In this document: one piece after another, positions 7,760 through 19,600 of the stretch
Numbering within the stretch: position 1 is the first letter of the stretch
Layout: every line of letters starts with the position of its first letter
Origin: Nemertoderma westbladi
Taxonomy: Eukaryota > Xenacoelomorpha > Nemertodermatida > Nemertodermatidae
Direction: 5' to 3'
Assembly: GCA_032718475.1 (NCBI GenBank)
Contig: JAUCBJ010003616.1
Coordinates: 1 to 29,238, forward strand
Length of the DNA: 29,238 nucleotides
Program-made: the position numbers and the translations under genes
Notes under the pieces: generated by a model
What the model saw: only the letters and a program-made list of their open reading frames with translations
Database searches by the model: none
Told to the model about the DNA's origin: nothing

Positions 7760-10700
7760 TTTCACCCAGGTTCCCTCCCCTATATCTCCCAGGTTCCCTC
7801 CCCTATATCTCCCAGGTTCCCTCCCGTATATCTCCCAGGTTCCCTCCCCTATATATCCCAGGTTCCCTCCCCTATATCTCCCAGGTTCCCTCCCCTATAT
7901 CTCCCAGGTTCCCTCCCCTATATCTCCCAGGTTCCCTCCCCTATATCTCCCAGGTTCCCTCCCCTATATCTCCCAGGTTCCCTCCCCTATATCTCCCAGG
8001 TTCCCTCCCCTATATCTCCCAGGTTCCCTCCCCTATATCTCACAGGTTCCCTCCCCTATATCTCCCAGGTTCCCTCCCCTATATCTCCCAGGTTCCCTCC
8101 CCTATATCTCCCAGGTTCCCTCCCCTATATCTCCCAGGTTCCCTCCCCTATATCTCCCAGGTTCCCTCCCCTATATCACCCAGGTTCCCTCCCCTATATC
8201 TCCCAGGTTCCCTCCACTATATCTCCCAGGTTCCCTCCCTTATATCCCCCAGGTTCCCTCCACTATATCTCCCAGGTTCCCTCCCCTATATCACCCAGGT
8301 TCCCTCCCCTATATCCCCCAGGTTCCCTCCCCTATATCCCCCAGGTTCCCTCCACTATATCTCACAGGATCCCTCCCCTATTTCTCCCAGGTTCCCTCCC
8401 CTATATCACCCAGGTTCCCTCCCCTATATCCCCCAGGTTCCCTCCCCTATATCTCCCAGGTTCCCTCAGCTATATCTCCCAGGTTCCCTCCCCTATATCT
8501 CCCAGGTTCCCTCCCCTATATCTCCCAGGTTCCCTCCCCTATATCTCCCAGGTTCCCTCCCCTATATCTCCCAGGTTCCCTCCTCTATATCACCCAGGTT
8601 CCCTCCCCTATATCCCCCAGGTTCCCTCCCCTATATCTCCCAGGTTCCCTCCCCTATATCTCCCAGGTTCCCTCCCCTATATCTCCCAGGTTCCCTCCCC
8701 TATATCTCCCAGGTTCCCTCCCCTATATTCCCAGGTTCCCTCCCCTATATCTCCCAGGTTCCCTCCTCTATATCACCCAGGTTCCCTCCCCTATATCCCC
8801 CAGGTTCCCTGCCCTATATCTCCCAGGTTCCCTCCCCTATATCTCCCAGGTTCCCTCCCCTATATCTCCCCTATATCTCCCAGGTTCCCTCCCCTATATC
8901 TCCCCTATATCTCCCAGGTTCCCTCCCCTATATCTCCCAGGTTCCCTCCCCTATATCTCCCCTATATCTCCCAGGTTCCCTCCCCTATATCTCCCAGGTT
9001 CCCTCCCCTATATCTCCCAGGTTCCCTCCCCTATAACTCCCAGGTTCCCTCCCCTATATCTCCCAGGTTCCCTCCCCTATATCTCCCAGGTTCCCTCCCC
9101 TATATCTCCCAGGTTCCCTCCACTATATCTCACAGGTTCCCTCCCTTATATCTCCCAGGTTCCCTCCCCTATATCTCCCAGGTTCCCTCCCCTATATCTC
9201 CCAGGTTCCCTCCCCTATATCTCCCAGGTTCCCTCCCCTATATCTCCCAGGTTCCCTCCCCTATATCTCCCAGGTTCCCTCCCCTATATCTCCCAGGTTC
9301 CCTCCCCTATATCTCCCAGGTTCCCTCCCCTATATCTCCCAGGTTCCCTCCCCTATATCTCCCAGGTTCCCTCCCCTATATCTCCCAGGTTCCCTCCCCT
9401 ATATCTCCCAGGTTCCCTCCCCTATATCTCCCAGGTTCCCTCCCCTATATCTCCCAGGTTCCCTCCCCTATATCTCCCAGGTTCCCTCCCCTATATCTCC
9501 CAGGTTCCCTCCCTTATATCTCCCAGGTTCCCTCCCCTATATCTCCCAGGTTCCCTCCCGTATATCTCCCAGGTTCCCTCCCCTATATCTCCCAGGTTCC
9601 CTCCCCTATATCTCCCAGGTTCCCTCCCCTATATCTCCCAGGTTCCCTCCCCTATATCTCCCAGGTTCCCTCCCCTATATCTCCCAGGTTCCCTCCCCTA
9701 TATCTCCCAGGTTCCCTCCCCTATATCTCCCAGGTTCCCTCCCCTATATCTCCCAGGTTCCCTCCCCTATATCTCCCAGGTTCCCTCCCCTATATCTCCC
9801 AGGTTCCCTCCCCTATATCCCCCAGGTTCCCTCCAATATATCACCCAGGTTCCCTCATATCCCCCAGGTTCCCTCCACTATATCTCACAGGTTCCCTCCC
9901 CTATATCTCACAGGTTCCCTCCCCTATATCCCCCAGGTTCCCTCCACTATATCTCACAGGTTCCATCCCCTATATCCCCCAGGTTCCCTCCACTATATCT
10001 CACAGGTTCCCTCCCCTATATCTCCCAGGTTTCCTCCCCTATATCACCCAGGTTCCCTCCCCTATATCCCCCAGGTTCCCTCCCCTATATCCCCCAGGTT
10101 CCCTCCACTATATCTCACAGGTTCCCTCCCCTATATCCCCCAGGTTCCCTCCACTATATCTCACAGGTTCCCTCCCCTATATCTCCCAGGTTCCCTCCCT
10201 TATATCCCCCAGGTTCCCTCCCCTATATCCCCCAGGTTCCCTCCACTATATCTCACAGGTTCCCTCCCCTATATCCCCCAGGTTCCCTCCCCTATATCTC
10301 ACAGGTTCCCTCCCCTATATCCCCCAGGTTCCCTCCACTATATCTCACAGGTTCCCTCCCCTATATCCCCCAGGTTCCCTCCCCTATATCTCACAGGTTC
10401 CCTCCCCTATATCCCCCAGGTTCCCTCCACTATATCTCACAGGTTCCCTCCCCTATATCTCCCAGGTTTCCTCCCCTATATCACCCAGGTTCCCTCCCCT
10501 ATATCCCCCAGGTTCCCTCCCCTATATCCCCCAGGTTCCCTCCACTATATCTCACAGGTTCCCTCCCCTATATCCCCCAGGTTCCCTCCACTATATCTCA
10601 CAGGTTCCCTCCCCTATATCTCCCAGGTTCCCTCCCCTATATCCCCCAGGTTCCCTCCCCTATATCCCCCAGGTTCCCTCCACTATATCTCACAGGTTCC

Positions 10701-13700
10701 CTCCCCTATATCCCCCAGGTTCCCTCCCCTATATCTCACAGGTTCCCTCCCCTATATCCCCCAGGTTCCCTCCACTATATCTCACAGGTTCCCTCCCCTA
10801 TATCTCCCAGGTTCCCTCCCTTATATCCCCCAGGTTCCCTCCCCTATATCCCCCAGGTTCCCTCCACTATATCTCACAGGTTCCCTCCCCTATATCCCCC
10901 AGGTTCCCTCCCCTATATCTCACAGGTTCCCTCCCCTATATCCCCCAGGTTCCCTCCACTATATCTCACAGGTTCCCTCCCCTATATCTCCCAGGTTCCC
11001 TCCCCTATATCACCCAGGTTCCCTCCCCTATATCCCCCAGGTTCCCTCTTCTATATCTCCCAGGTTCCCTCCCCTATATCTCCCAGGTTCCCTCCCCTAT
11101 ATCTCCCAGGTTCCCTCCCCTATATCTCCCAGGTTCCCTCCCCTATATCCCCCAGGTTCCCTCCCCTATATCTCCCAGGTTCCCTCCCCTATATCCCCCA
11201 GGTTCCCTCCACTATATCTCACAGGTTCCCTCCCCTATATCTCCCAGGTTCCCTCCCTTATATCACCCAGGTTCCCTCCCCTATATCCCCCAGGTTCCCT
11301 CCCCTATATCTCCCAGGTTCCCTCCCCTATATCTCCCAGGTTCCCTCCCCTATATCTCCCAGGTTCCCTCCCCTATATCTCCCAGGTTCCCTCCCCTATA
11401 TCTCCCAGGTTCCCTCCCCTATATCTCCCAGGTTCCCTCCCCTATATTTCCCAGGTTCCCTCCCCTATATCTCCCAGGTTCCCTCCCCTATATCTCCCAG
11501 GTTCCCTCCCCTATATCTCCCAGGTTCCCTCCCCTATATCCCCCAGGTTCCCTCCACTATATCTCACAGGTTCCCTCCCCTATATCTCCCAGGTTCCCTC
11601 CCCTATATCACCCAGGTTCCCTCCCCTATATCCCCCAGGTTCCCTCCCCTATATCTCCCAGGTTCCCTCCCCTATATCTCCCAGGTTCCCTCCCCTATAT
11701 CTCCCAGGTTCCCTCCCCTATATCTCCCAGGTTCCCTCCCCTATATCTCCCAGGTTCCCTCCCCTATATCTCCCAGGTTCCCTCCCCTATATCTCCCAGG
11801 TTCCCTCCCCTATATCTCCCAGGTTCCCTCCCGTATATCTCCCAGGTTCCCTCCCCTATATCTCCCAGGTTCCCTCCCCTATATCTCCCAGGTTCCCTCC
11901 CCTATATCCCCCAGGTTCCCTCCCCTATATCTCCCAGGTTCCCTCCCCTATATCTCCCAGGTTCCCTCCCCTATATCTCCCAGGTTCCCTCCCCTATATC
12001 TCCCAGGTTCCCTCCCCTATATCTCCCAGGTTCCCTCCCCTATATCCCCCAGGTTCCCTCACCTATATCCCCCAGGTTCCCTCCCCTATATCTCCCAGGT
12101 TCCCTCTCTTATATCTCCCAGGTTCCCTCCCCTATATCTCCCAGGTTCCCTCCCCTATATCTCCCAGGTTCCCTCCCCTGTATCTCCCCTATATCTCCCA
12201 GGTTCCCTCCCCTATATCTCCCAGGTTCCCTCCCCTATATTTCCCAGGTTCCCTCCCCTATATCTCCCAGGTTCCCTCCCCTATATCTCACAGGTTCCCT
12301 CCCCTAAATCTCCCATGTTCCCTCCCCTATATCTCCCAGGTTCCCTCCCCTGTATCTCACAGGTTCCCTCCCCTATATCTCCCAGGTTCCCTCCCCTATA
12401 TCTCCCCTATATCTCACAGGTTCCACCCTCTATATCTCCCAGGTTCCCTCCCCTATATCTCCCAGGTTCCCTCCCCTATATCTCCCAGGTTCCCTCCCCT
12501 ATATCTCACAGGTTCCCTCCCCTAAATCTCCCAGGTTCCTTCCCCTATATCTCCCAGGTTCCCTCCCCTATATCACCCAGGTTCCCTCCCGTATATCTCC
12601 CAGGTTCCCTCCCCTATATCCCCCAGGTTCCCTCCCGTATATCTCCCAGGTTCCCTCAGCTATATCTCCCAGGTTCCCTCCCCTATATCCCCCAGGTTCC
12701 CTGCCCTATATCTCCCAGGTTCCCTCCCCTATATCTCCCAGGTTCCCTCCCCTATATCTCCCAGGTTCCCTCCCCTATATCTCCCAGGTTCCCTCCCCTA
12801 TATCCCCCAGGTTCCCTCCCGTATATCTCCCAGGTTCCCTCAGCTATATCTCCCAGGTTCCCTCCCCTATATCTCCCAGGTTCCCTCCCCTATATCTCCC
12901 AGGTTCCCTCCCCTATATCTCCCAGGTTCCCTCCCCTATATCTCCCAGGTTCCCTCCCCTATATCTCCCAGGTTCCCTCCCCTATATCTCCCAGGTTCCC
13001 TCAGCTATATCTCCCAGGTTCCCTCCCCTATATCTCCCAGGTTCCCTCCCCTATATCTCCCAGGATCCCTCCCCTATATCTCCCAGGTTCCCTCCCCTAT
13101 ATCTCCCAGGTTCCCTCCCCTATATCTCCCAGGTTCCCTCCCCTATATCCCCCAGGTTCCCTCCCGTATATCTCCCAGGTTCCCTCCCCTATATCTCCCC
13201 TATATCTCCCAGGTTCCCTCCCCTATATCTCCCAGGTTCCCTCCCCTATATCTCCCAGGTTCCCTCCCCTATATCCCCCAGGTTCCCTCCCGTATATCTC
13301 CCAGGTTCCCTCAGCTATATCTCCCAGGTTCCCTCCCCTATATCTCCCAGGTTCCCTCCCCTATATCTCCCAGGTTCCCTCCCCTATATCTCCCAGGTTC
13401 CCTCCCCTATATCTCCCAGGTTCCCTCCCCTATATCTCCCAGGTTCCCTCCCCTATATCTCCCAGGTTCCCTCAGCTATATCTCCCAGGTTCCCTCCCCT
13501 ATATCTCCCAGGTTCCCTCCCCTACATCTCCCAGGTTCCCTCCCCTATATCTCCCAGGTTCCCTCCCTTATATCCCCCAGGTTCCCTCCCCTATATCCCC
13601 CAGGTTCCCTCCACTATATCTCACAGGTTCCCTCCCCTATATCCCCCAGGTTCCCTCCCCTATATCTCACAGGTTCCCTCCCCTATATCACCCAGGTTCC

Positions 13701-16388
13701 CTCCCCTATATCCCCCAGGTTCCCTCCCTTATATCCCCCAGGTTCCCTCCAATATATCACCCAGGTTCCCTCATATCCCCCAGATTCCCTCCACTATATC
13801 TCACAGGTTCCCTCCCCTATATCCCCCAGGTTCCCTCCCCTATATCCCCCAGGTTCTCTCCACTATATCTCACAGGTTCCCTCCCCTATATCTCCCAGGT
13901 TCCCTCCCCTATATCACCCAGGTTCCCTCCCCTATATCCCCCAGGTTCCCTCCCCCATATCCCCCAGGTTCCCTCCACTATATCTCCCAGGTTCCCTCCC
14001 CTATATCCACCAGGTTCCCTCACCTATATCCCCCAGGTTCCCTCCCCTATATCTCCCAGGTTCCCTCTCTTATATCTCCCAGGTTCCCTCCCCTATATCA
14101 CCCAGGTTCCCTCCCCTATATCCCCCAGGTTCCCTCCCCTATATCTCCCAGGTTCCCTCCCCTATATCTCCCAGGTTCCCTCCCCTATATCTCCCAGGTT
14201 CCCTCCCCTATATCTCCCAGGTTCCCTCCCCTATATCCCCCAGGTTCCCTCCCCTATATCCCCCAGGTTCACTCCCCTATATCTCCCAGGTTCCCTCCCC
14301 TATATCCCCCAGGTTCCCTCCCCTATATCTCACAGGTTCCCTCCCCTATATCCCCCAGGTTCCCTCCACTATATCTCACAGGTTCCCTCCCCTATATCTC
14401 CCAGGTTCCCTCCCCTATATCTCCCAGGTTCCCTCCCCTATATCTCCCAGGTTCCCTCCCCTATATCTCCCAGGTTCCCTCCCCTATATCTCCCAGGTTC
14501 CCTCCCCTATATCTCCCAGGTTCCCTCCCCTATATCTCCCAGGTTCCCTCCCCTATATCTCCCAGGTTCCCTCCCCTATATCTCCCAGGTTCCCTCCCCT
14601 ATATCTCCCAGGTTCCCTCCCCTATATCTCCCAGGTTCCCTCCCCTATATCACCCAGGTTCCCTCCCCTATATCCCCCAGGTTCCCTCCCCTATATCTCC
14701 CAGGTTCCCTCCCCTATATCTCCCAGGTTCCCTCCCCTATATCTCCCAGGTTCCCTCCCCTATATCTCCCAGGTTCCCTCCCCTATATCTCCCAGGTTCC
14801 CTCCCCTATATCTCCCAGGTTCCCTCCCCTATATCTCCCAGGTTCCCTCCCCTATATCTCCCAGGTTCCCTCCCCTATATCTCCCAGGTTCCCTCCCCTA
14901 TATCTCCCAGGTTCCCTCCCCTATATCCCCCAGGTTCCCTCCACTATATCTCACAGGTTCCCTCCCCTATATCTCCCAGGTTCCCTCCCCTATATCTCCC
15001 AGGTTCCCTCCCCTATATCTCCCAGGTTCCCTCCCCTATATCTCCCAGGTTCCCTCCCCTATATCTCCCAGGTTCCCTCCCCTATATCTCCCAGGTTCCC
15101 TCCCGTATATCTCCCAGGTTCCCTCCCCTATATCTCCCAGGTTCCCTCCCCTATATCTCCCAGGTTCCCTCTCTTATATCTCCCAGGTTCCCTCCCCTAT
15201 ATCTCCCAGGTTCCCTCCCATATATCTCCCAGGTTCCCTCCCCTGTATCTCCCCTATATCTCCCAGGTTCCCTCCCCTATATCTCCCAGGTTCCCTCCCC
15301 TATATTTCCCAGGTTCCCTCCCCTATATCTCCCACGTTCCCTCCCCTATATCTCACAGGTTCCCTCCCCTAAATCTCCCATGTTCCCTCCCCTATATCTC
15401 CCAGGTTCCCTCCCCTGTATCTCACAGGTTCCCTCCCCTATATCTCCCAGGTTCCCTCCCCTATATCTCCCCTATATCTCACAGGTTCCACCCTCTATAT
15501 CTCCCAGGTTCCCTCCCCTATATCTCCCAGGTTCCCTCCCCTATATCTCCCAGGTTCCCTCCCCTATATCTCCCAGGTTCCCTCCCCTATATCTCACAGG
15601 TTCCCTCCCCTAAATCTCCCAGGTTCCCTCCCCTATATCTCCCAGGTTCCCTCCCCTATATCACCCAGGTTCCCTCCCGTATATCTCCCAGGTTCCCTCC
15701 CCTATATCCCCCAGGTTCCCTCCCGTATATCTCCCAGGTTCCCTCAGCTATATCTCCCAGGTTCCCTCCCCTATATCCCCCAGGTTCCCTGCCCTATATC
15801 TCCCAGGTTCCCTCCCCTATATCTCCCAGGTTCCCTCCCCTATATCACCCAGGTTCCCTCCCGTATATCTCCCAGGTTCCCTCCCCTATATCCCCCAGGT
15901 TCCCTCCCGTATATCTCCCAGGTTCCCTCCCCTATATCTCCCAGGTTCCCTCCCCTATATCTCCCCTATATCTCCCAGGTTCCCTCCCCTATATCTCCCA
16001 GGTTCCCTCCCCTATATCTCCCAGGTTCCCTCCCCTATATCCCCCAGGTTCCCTCCCGTATATCTCCCAGGTTCCCTCAGCTATATCTCCCAGGTTCCCT
16101 CCCCTATATCTCCCAGGTTCCCTCCCCTATATCTCCCAGGTTCCCTCCCCTATATCTCCCAGGTTCCCTCCCCTATATCTCCCAGGTTCCCTCCCCTATA
16201 TCTCCCAGGTTCCCTCCCCTATATCTCCCAGGTTCCCTCCCCTATATCTCCCAGGTTCCCTCAGCTATATCTCCCAGGTTCCCTCCCCTATATCTCCCAG
16301 GTTCCCTCCCCTATATCTCCCAGGTTCCCTCCCCTATATCTCCCAGGTTCCCTCCCCTATATCTCCCAGGTTCCCTCCCCTATATCTC
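7760..16388 (+). repeat. Giant 23-bp minisatellite, left block (~375 units)
   Basis: This is a tandem array of a 23-bp unit consisting of CAGGTTCCCTCCCCTAT followed by ATCTCC. The unit number is estimated from length. Variants differ at a few positions: the bases before CAG read CTCC, CACC, CCCC or CTCA; CCCCTAT becomes CCACTAT, CCGTAT or CAGCTAT. Some units lack the middle (CTATATCTCC repeated). Variant units are grouped into higher-order blocks. The consensus has no stop in the three + frames, so apparent ORFs of 2,908 and 445 codons cross it. The unit equals the 3' splice site plus 14 nt of the downstream kinase exon. The - strand is G-rich with four G3+ runs per unit and quadruplex potential. 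Confidence 0.97.
16384..16388. repeat. Target-site duplication ATCTC (left)
   Basis: ATCTC immediately precedes the LTR homology at 16389 and recurs at 21269-21273 right after the other LTR. Fusing the flanks over one copy restores the normal array phase (TATATCTCCCAGG), as expected for a 5-bp duplication made by a Ty3/gypsy integrase. Confidence 0.8.
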
Positions 16389-16612
16389 TATAAAAGCTAT
16401 GATATCCGAATAAAATCAGTTTCTTAGTTCAATAGAATTAAACCGAAAGCCTGACTCTAACATAATAATTAGGGTACCGGTATGTTCCTATAACAGTATA
16501 TTTATATCTGTCACAATAATTAGGGTACCGGTATGTTCCTATAACAGTATGTTTATATATGTCCCTTAGGGTACCGGTATGTTCCTATAACAGTATGTTT
16601 ATATCTGTCACA
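16389..16612 (-). repeat. 3' LTR
   Basis: This is 224 bp, with no difference found against 21045-21268. On the element strand it begins TGTGACAG and ends CTTTTATA, so only the TG end is canonical. It contains three tandem copies of a roughly 45-50-bp module with GGGTACCGGTATGTTCCTAT (+ strand). Homology to the other LTR continues two bases further (AT, 16613-16614), which is shared with the target duplication by chance or by boundary choice. Confidence 0.9.
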
Positions 16613-16616
16613 ATAG

Positions 16617-16625
16617 CCTTCTCCT
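16617..16625 (-). other. Putative polypurine tract
   Basis: On the element strand this reads AGGAGAAGG, four bases upstream of the 3' LTR and just after the gag-pol stop. A purine run here is where plus-strand DNA synthesis is primed in LTR retrotransposons. The four-base gap (CTAT) before the LTR is slightly unusual, so the exact boundary is uncertain. Confidence 0.5.
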
Positions 16626-16628
16626 AGT

Positions 16629-19600
16629 CTATGTCCCCTTCCTTCTTCCGTGCTGTGGACCAGCTTTACTCGGGTCGAACCAGTTTGGTTTCTTTCTGGT
16701 CCTCTCCTGTCGGCCAAACACCATCTCCTGGGGCTCCGCTCGAACTGGTGCCTCTGACTCCCCGTGACCCCCTGATCCTGTCCCCGGTTCTGGACTTGGC
16801 TGATCTGCTATCTTTAAATCTAGGTAATCCTCCTCATCCGAACTGACTCCACCCTCCTGTTCATGCCGATTTGGGAATCGATTCAGGTGCGCTGGTCTGC
16901 TGCGTAATAGTTTACACTTAGCCTTGTTTCTCACCCGAGTCTTCCCCCCTCTCTGAGCTGTCACCTGGGTACCTTTAACCCCTGTTACTGTGTAGGGTTC
17001 TGGGTCGAATGGTGGTTTTATCGTGGTTTTTCCCTGTTTGATCAGTATCTTATCTCCGGGGGTGATTGTCACATCCTTGGCCCGTTTCTTTTTGTCTCGT
17101 AGCTCCTTCCTCACTGCTCTAGTTTCTTGGTCCCTCGATCTTGCTTCCTGATGTGCTTTTCCCTGAGGTGGGTTGATTAGTGTTGGTATCCGTGTCCTTA
17201 TTGTGCGGCCCATTATCAACTCACTCGGTGTCTTCCCAGTGCTGGGGTGGGGGGTGTTTCGGTAATTTAACATCCTCCTCCTCACTTCGACCTTTGGATT
17301 CTTCCCTTCCGCGATGGCTGCGTGCACTGTTTTAACGAGAACTCCCATAAATCTTTCAGCTATCCCATTAGCTTCGGGATGTTCGGGTGTGCAGGGTTTA
17401 GATTTAAATCCCATTTCTTGTGCGTATTCTTTCCAAGCAGTGGATTGGTATGGACTACCATTGTCGTGAGTTATAGATTCAGGTACGCCCATCAAACTGA
17501 AACTCCTGTCCAGTGCGGGCCTAAGCTTGTCGAAACTTGTGCTGGATACGATCTCCACTTCTGGCCACCGAGAGTATGTGTCTATTAGAACGTGGAAGTA
17601 ATATTTACCCGCTATTGGTCCTTTAAAATCCGCCGCGCAGTCGACCCACGGGCCAGATGGGGTTGGCCTTTCTATCATTGGCGGGGGACTGTTCCTTCCC
17701 ACAGAGGCTGCGCAGGCTGAGCAACTCTCCACATATGCCTTGACATCCTCTGTGAGGCCTGGCCACCACACCGATTCTCTAAGTTGCCGTAACATTGAGT
17801 CTCTACCTGGGTGCCCCTCATGAGCTGCCCCTAGAACGTCTGGCCTGAGCTTCCTGGGAATGAGGAGCCTTTCGCCCCGCAACAGTATTCCTCCCTTCGA
17901 ACTGAGCTCTAGGAAGCATTCCTTATATCCCACCGTACGTAGTTCATCCCGCAGTTTTCCCCTTTGGATGTCTACCATTAGTTGCTGTAACTCCTCGTCC
18001 TTCTGTGTAAACTGTTGTAGAATTGGAAGTGTTACCGCATCAGTCACCGCTTCTATTCGATTGACTATAATTTCCGCTTCATCTTCATCCTCCTCAATGC
18101 CAAGCTGCGCTCTGTCCTCCACACGGTAGTGCTTCATGGGTGGGGGATTCCTAGATCCGTAATCAGCTGGGGTTGTGGTGCCTGGTTCGTACACCACGTC
18201 GAAGTCGAACCCGCTTAATTTCGCTTTATGCTTGGCTATCCTGATTGGTAATGATTTTGAGTGTGAACGGTATATAGAGACTAGTGGCTCATGATCCACT
18301 ACGACCGTAAATTTGGTGCCATATAGATACATCCGATTTGCTAATACCCCACTCAGTATTCCCAAAGACTCGCCATCTACTTTGCCATAGTTCATCTCGG
18401 CGCTTGTCTTGGCTCTGCTGTTATGTGTCACCGGCCTCCAGACATTATGATCCATACCCGGGAGCATATACTTCTGAGCAACTGTTGCTGCCACTCCAGC
18501 CGGCCCCTCATCTACATAGAGCCTAGTTTCCCGGTTTGGATCAAAGTTAGCCAACACCTGGTCTGACGTGAGAAGTCCCTTCAGCTCCTGGAAACTCTCC
18601 TCGCACTCGACAGTCCAATGAAATTTAACCTTCTTGGCTGTAAGACACCGGAGCGGTTTAGTGACATCTGAGTATGTTCTCCCGACTCCTCGATCCTTGT
18701 CTTGCTGTGGGCGCATAAAAACCTGACAAAACTGTACTGTTTGTAGGAATGACTTCACCCCTGCTTTGTCTTTAGGTCGCGGCCATGCTCTTATATCCTC
18801 TACCTTGGCTGGATCTGCCGACATGCCCTGCTTGGAGTAGATATTTCCAAACCATTTAACCTGTGGCATTCCGAACTGACATTTTTCCTTCCTCAACGTC
18901 AGCCCATATTCTCCTAATCTCCGAAGTAACGCCTCCAAGCGTTCATCGTGAATCTCCCCTACACCGTGTACCACAATGTCATCCTTGATCTGCTGTATTC
19001 CTTCCAGGCCTTCCACTATTAGCCGGATCCTCTCGTGGCACTCGCTACTGGCGCTGGAGACGCCCATAACTAGTGTATTATATCTATACAGGCCCCAAGG
19101 TGTGTAGAATACAAACAGGTCTTTGGACTCATTGTCCATTTCGAACTGGTGAAACGCATGATTGAGGTCCACTATGGAAAATCTATCCGAACCAAGAAAG
19201 TTGTGCCGCAGCTCTTTTGGGGTTGGAATGGGGAAATGGGAAGTCTTTACAGCCGCTGCCATGGGACGGGTATCTAAATTAACCCGAATCTTCTTATCGC
19301 TCCAGCTCTTGTGGGTAATCACCATGTTACTAATCCAGCCTCTGGCTGAGCTGGAGGGCAGTGGCCCTGAAATTACTCCTTCCCTCTTCAATTCTTCCAG
19401 ATGTTCCCGAAAGAGTTCCTTGTATTGGAGCGCGATGGGCCTCTGCTTCTGTTGGACTGGGCGGATGCTCTTGTCCACCTCTATATGGACCGGTTCCACA
19501 TTGGCTCGGCCCAGCCCTTGGAACAACTCCTCGTGGCCCTTTAGAATCTCCCGGATTTTGCGGTCTATCTCAGCCTGGGTCCGTCCCCCAGACACCATTT

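Noticed and set aside
7701-16427. Giant 2,908-codon proline-rich ORF (and a 445-codon ORF in another frame)
   Set aside because: The 23-bp unit consensus has no stop in any of the three + frames, so open frames are automatic. The sequence is the intron array, flanked by splice sites of the kinase gene. It resembles silk or extensin only by composition.
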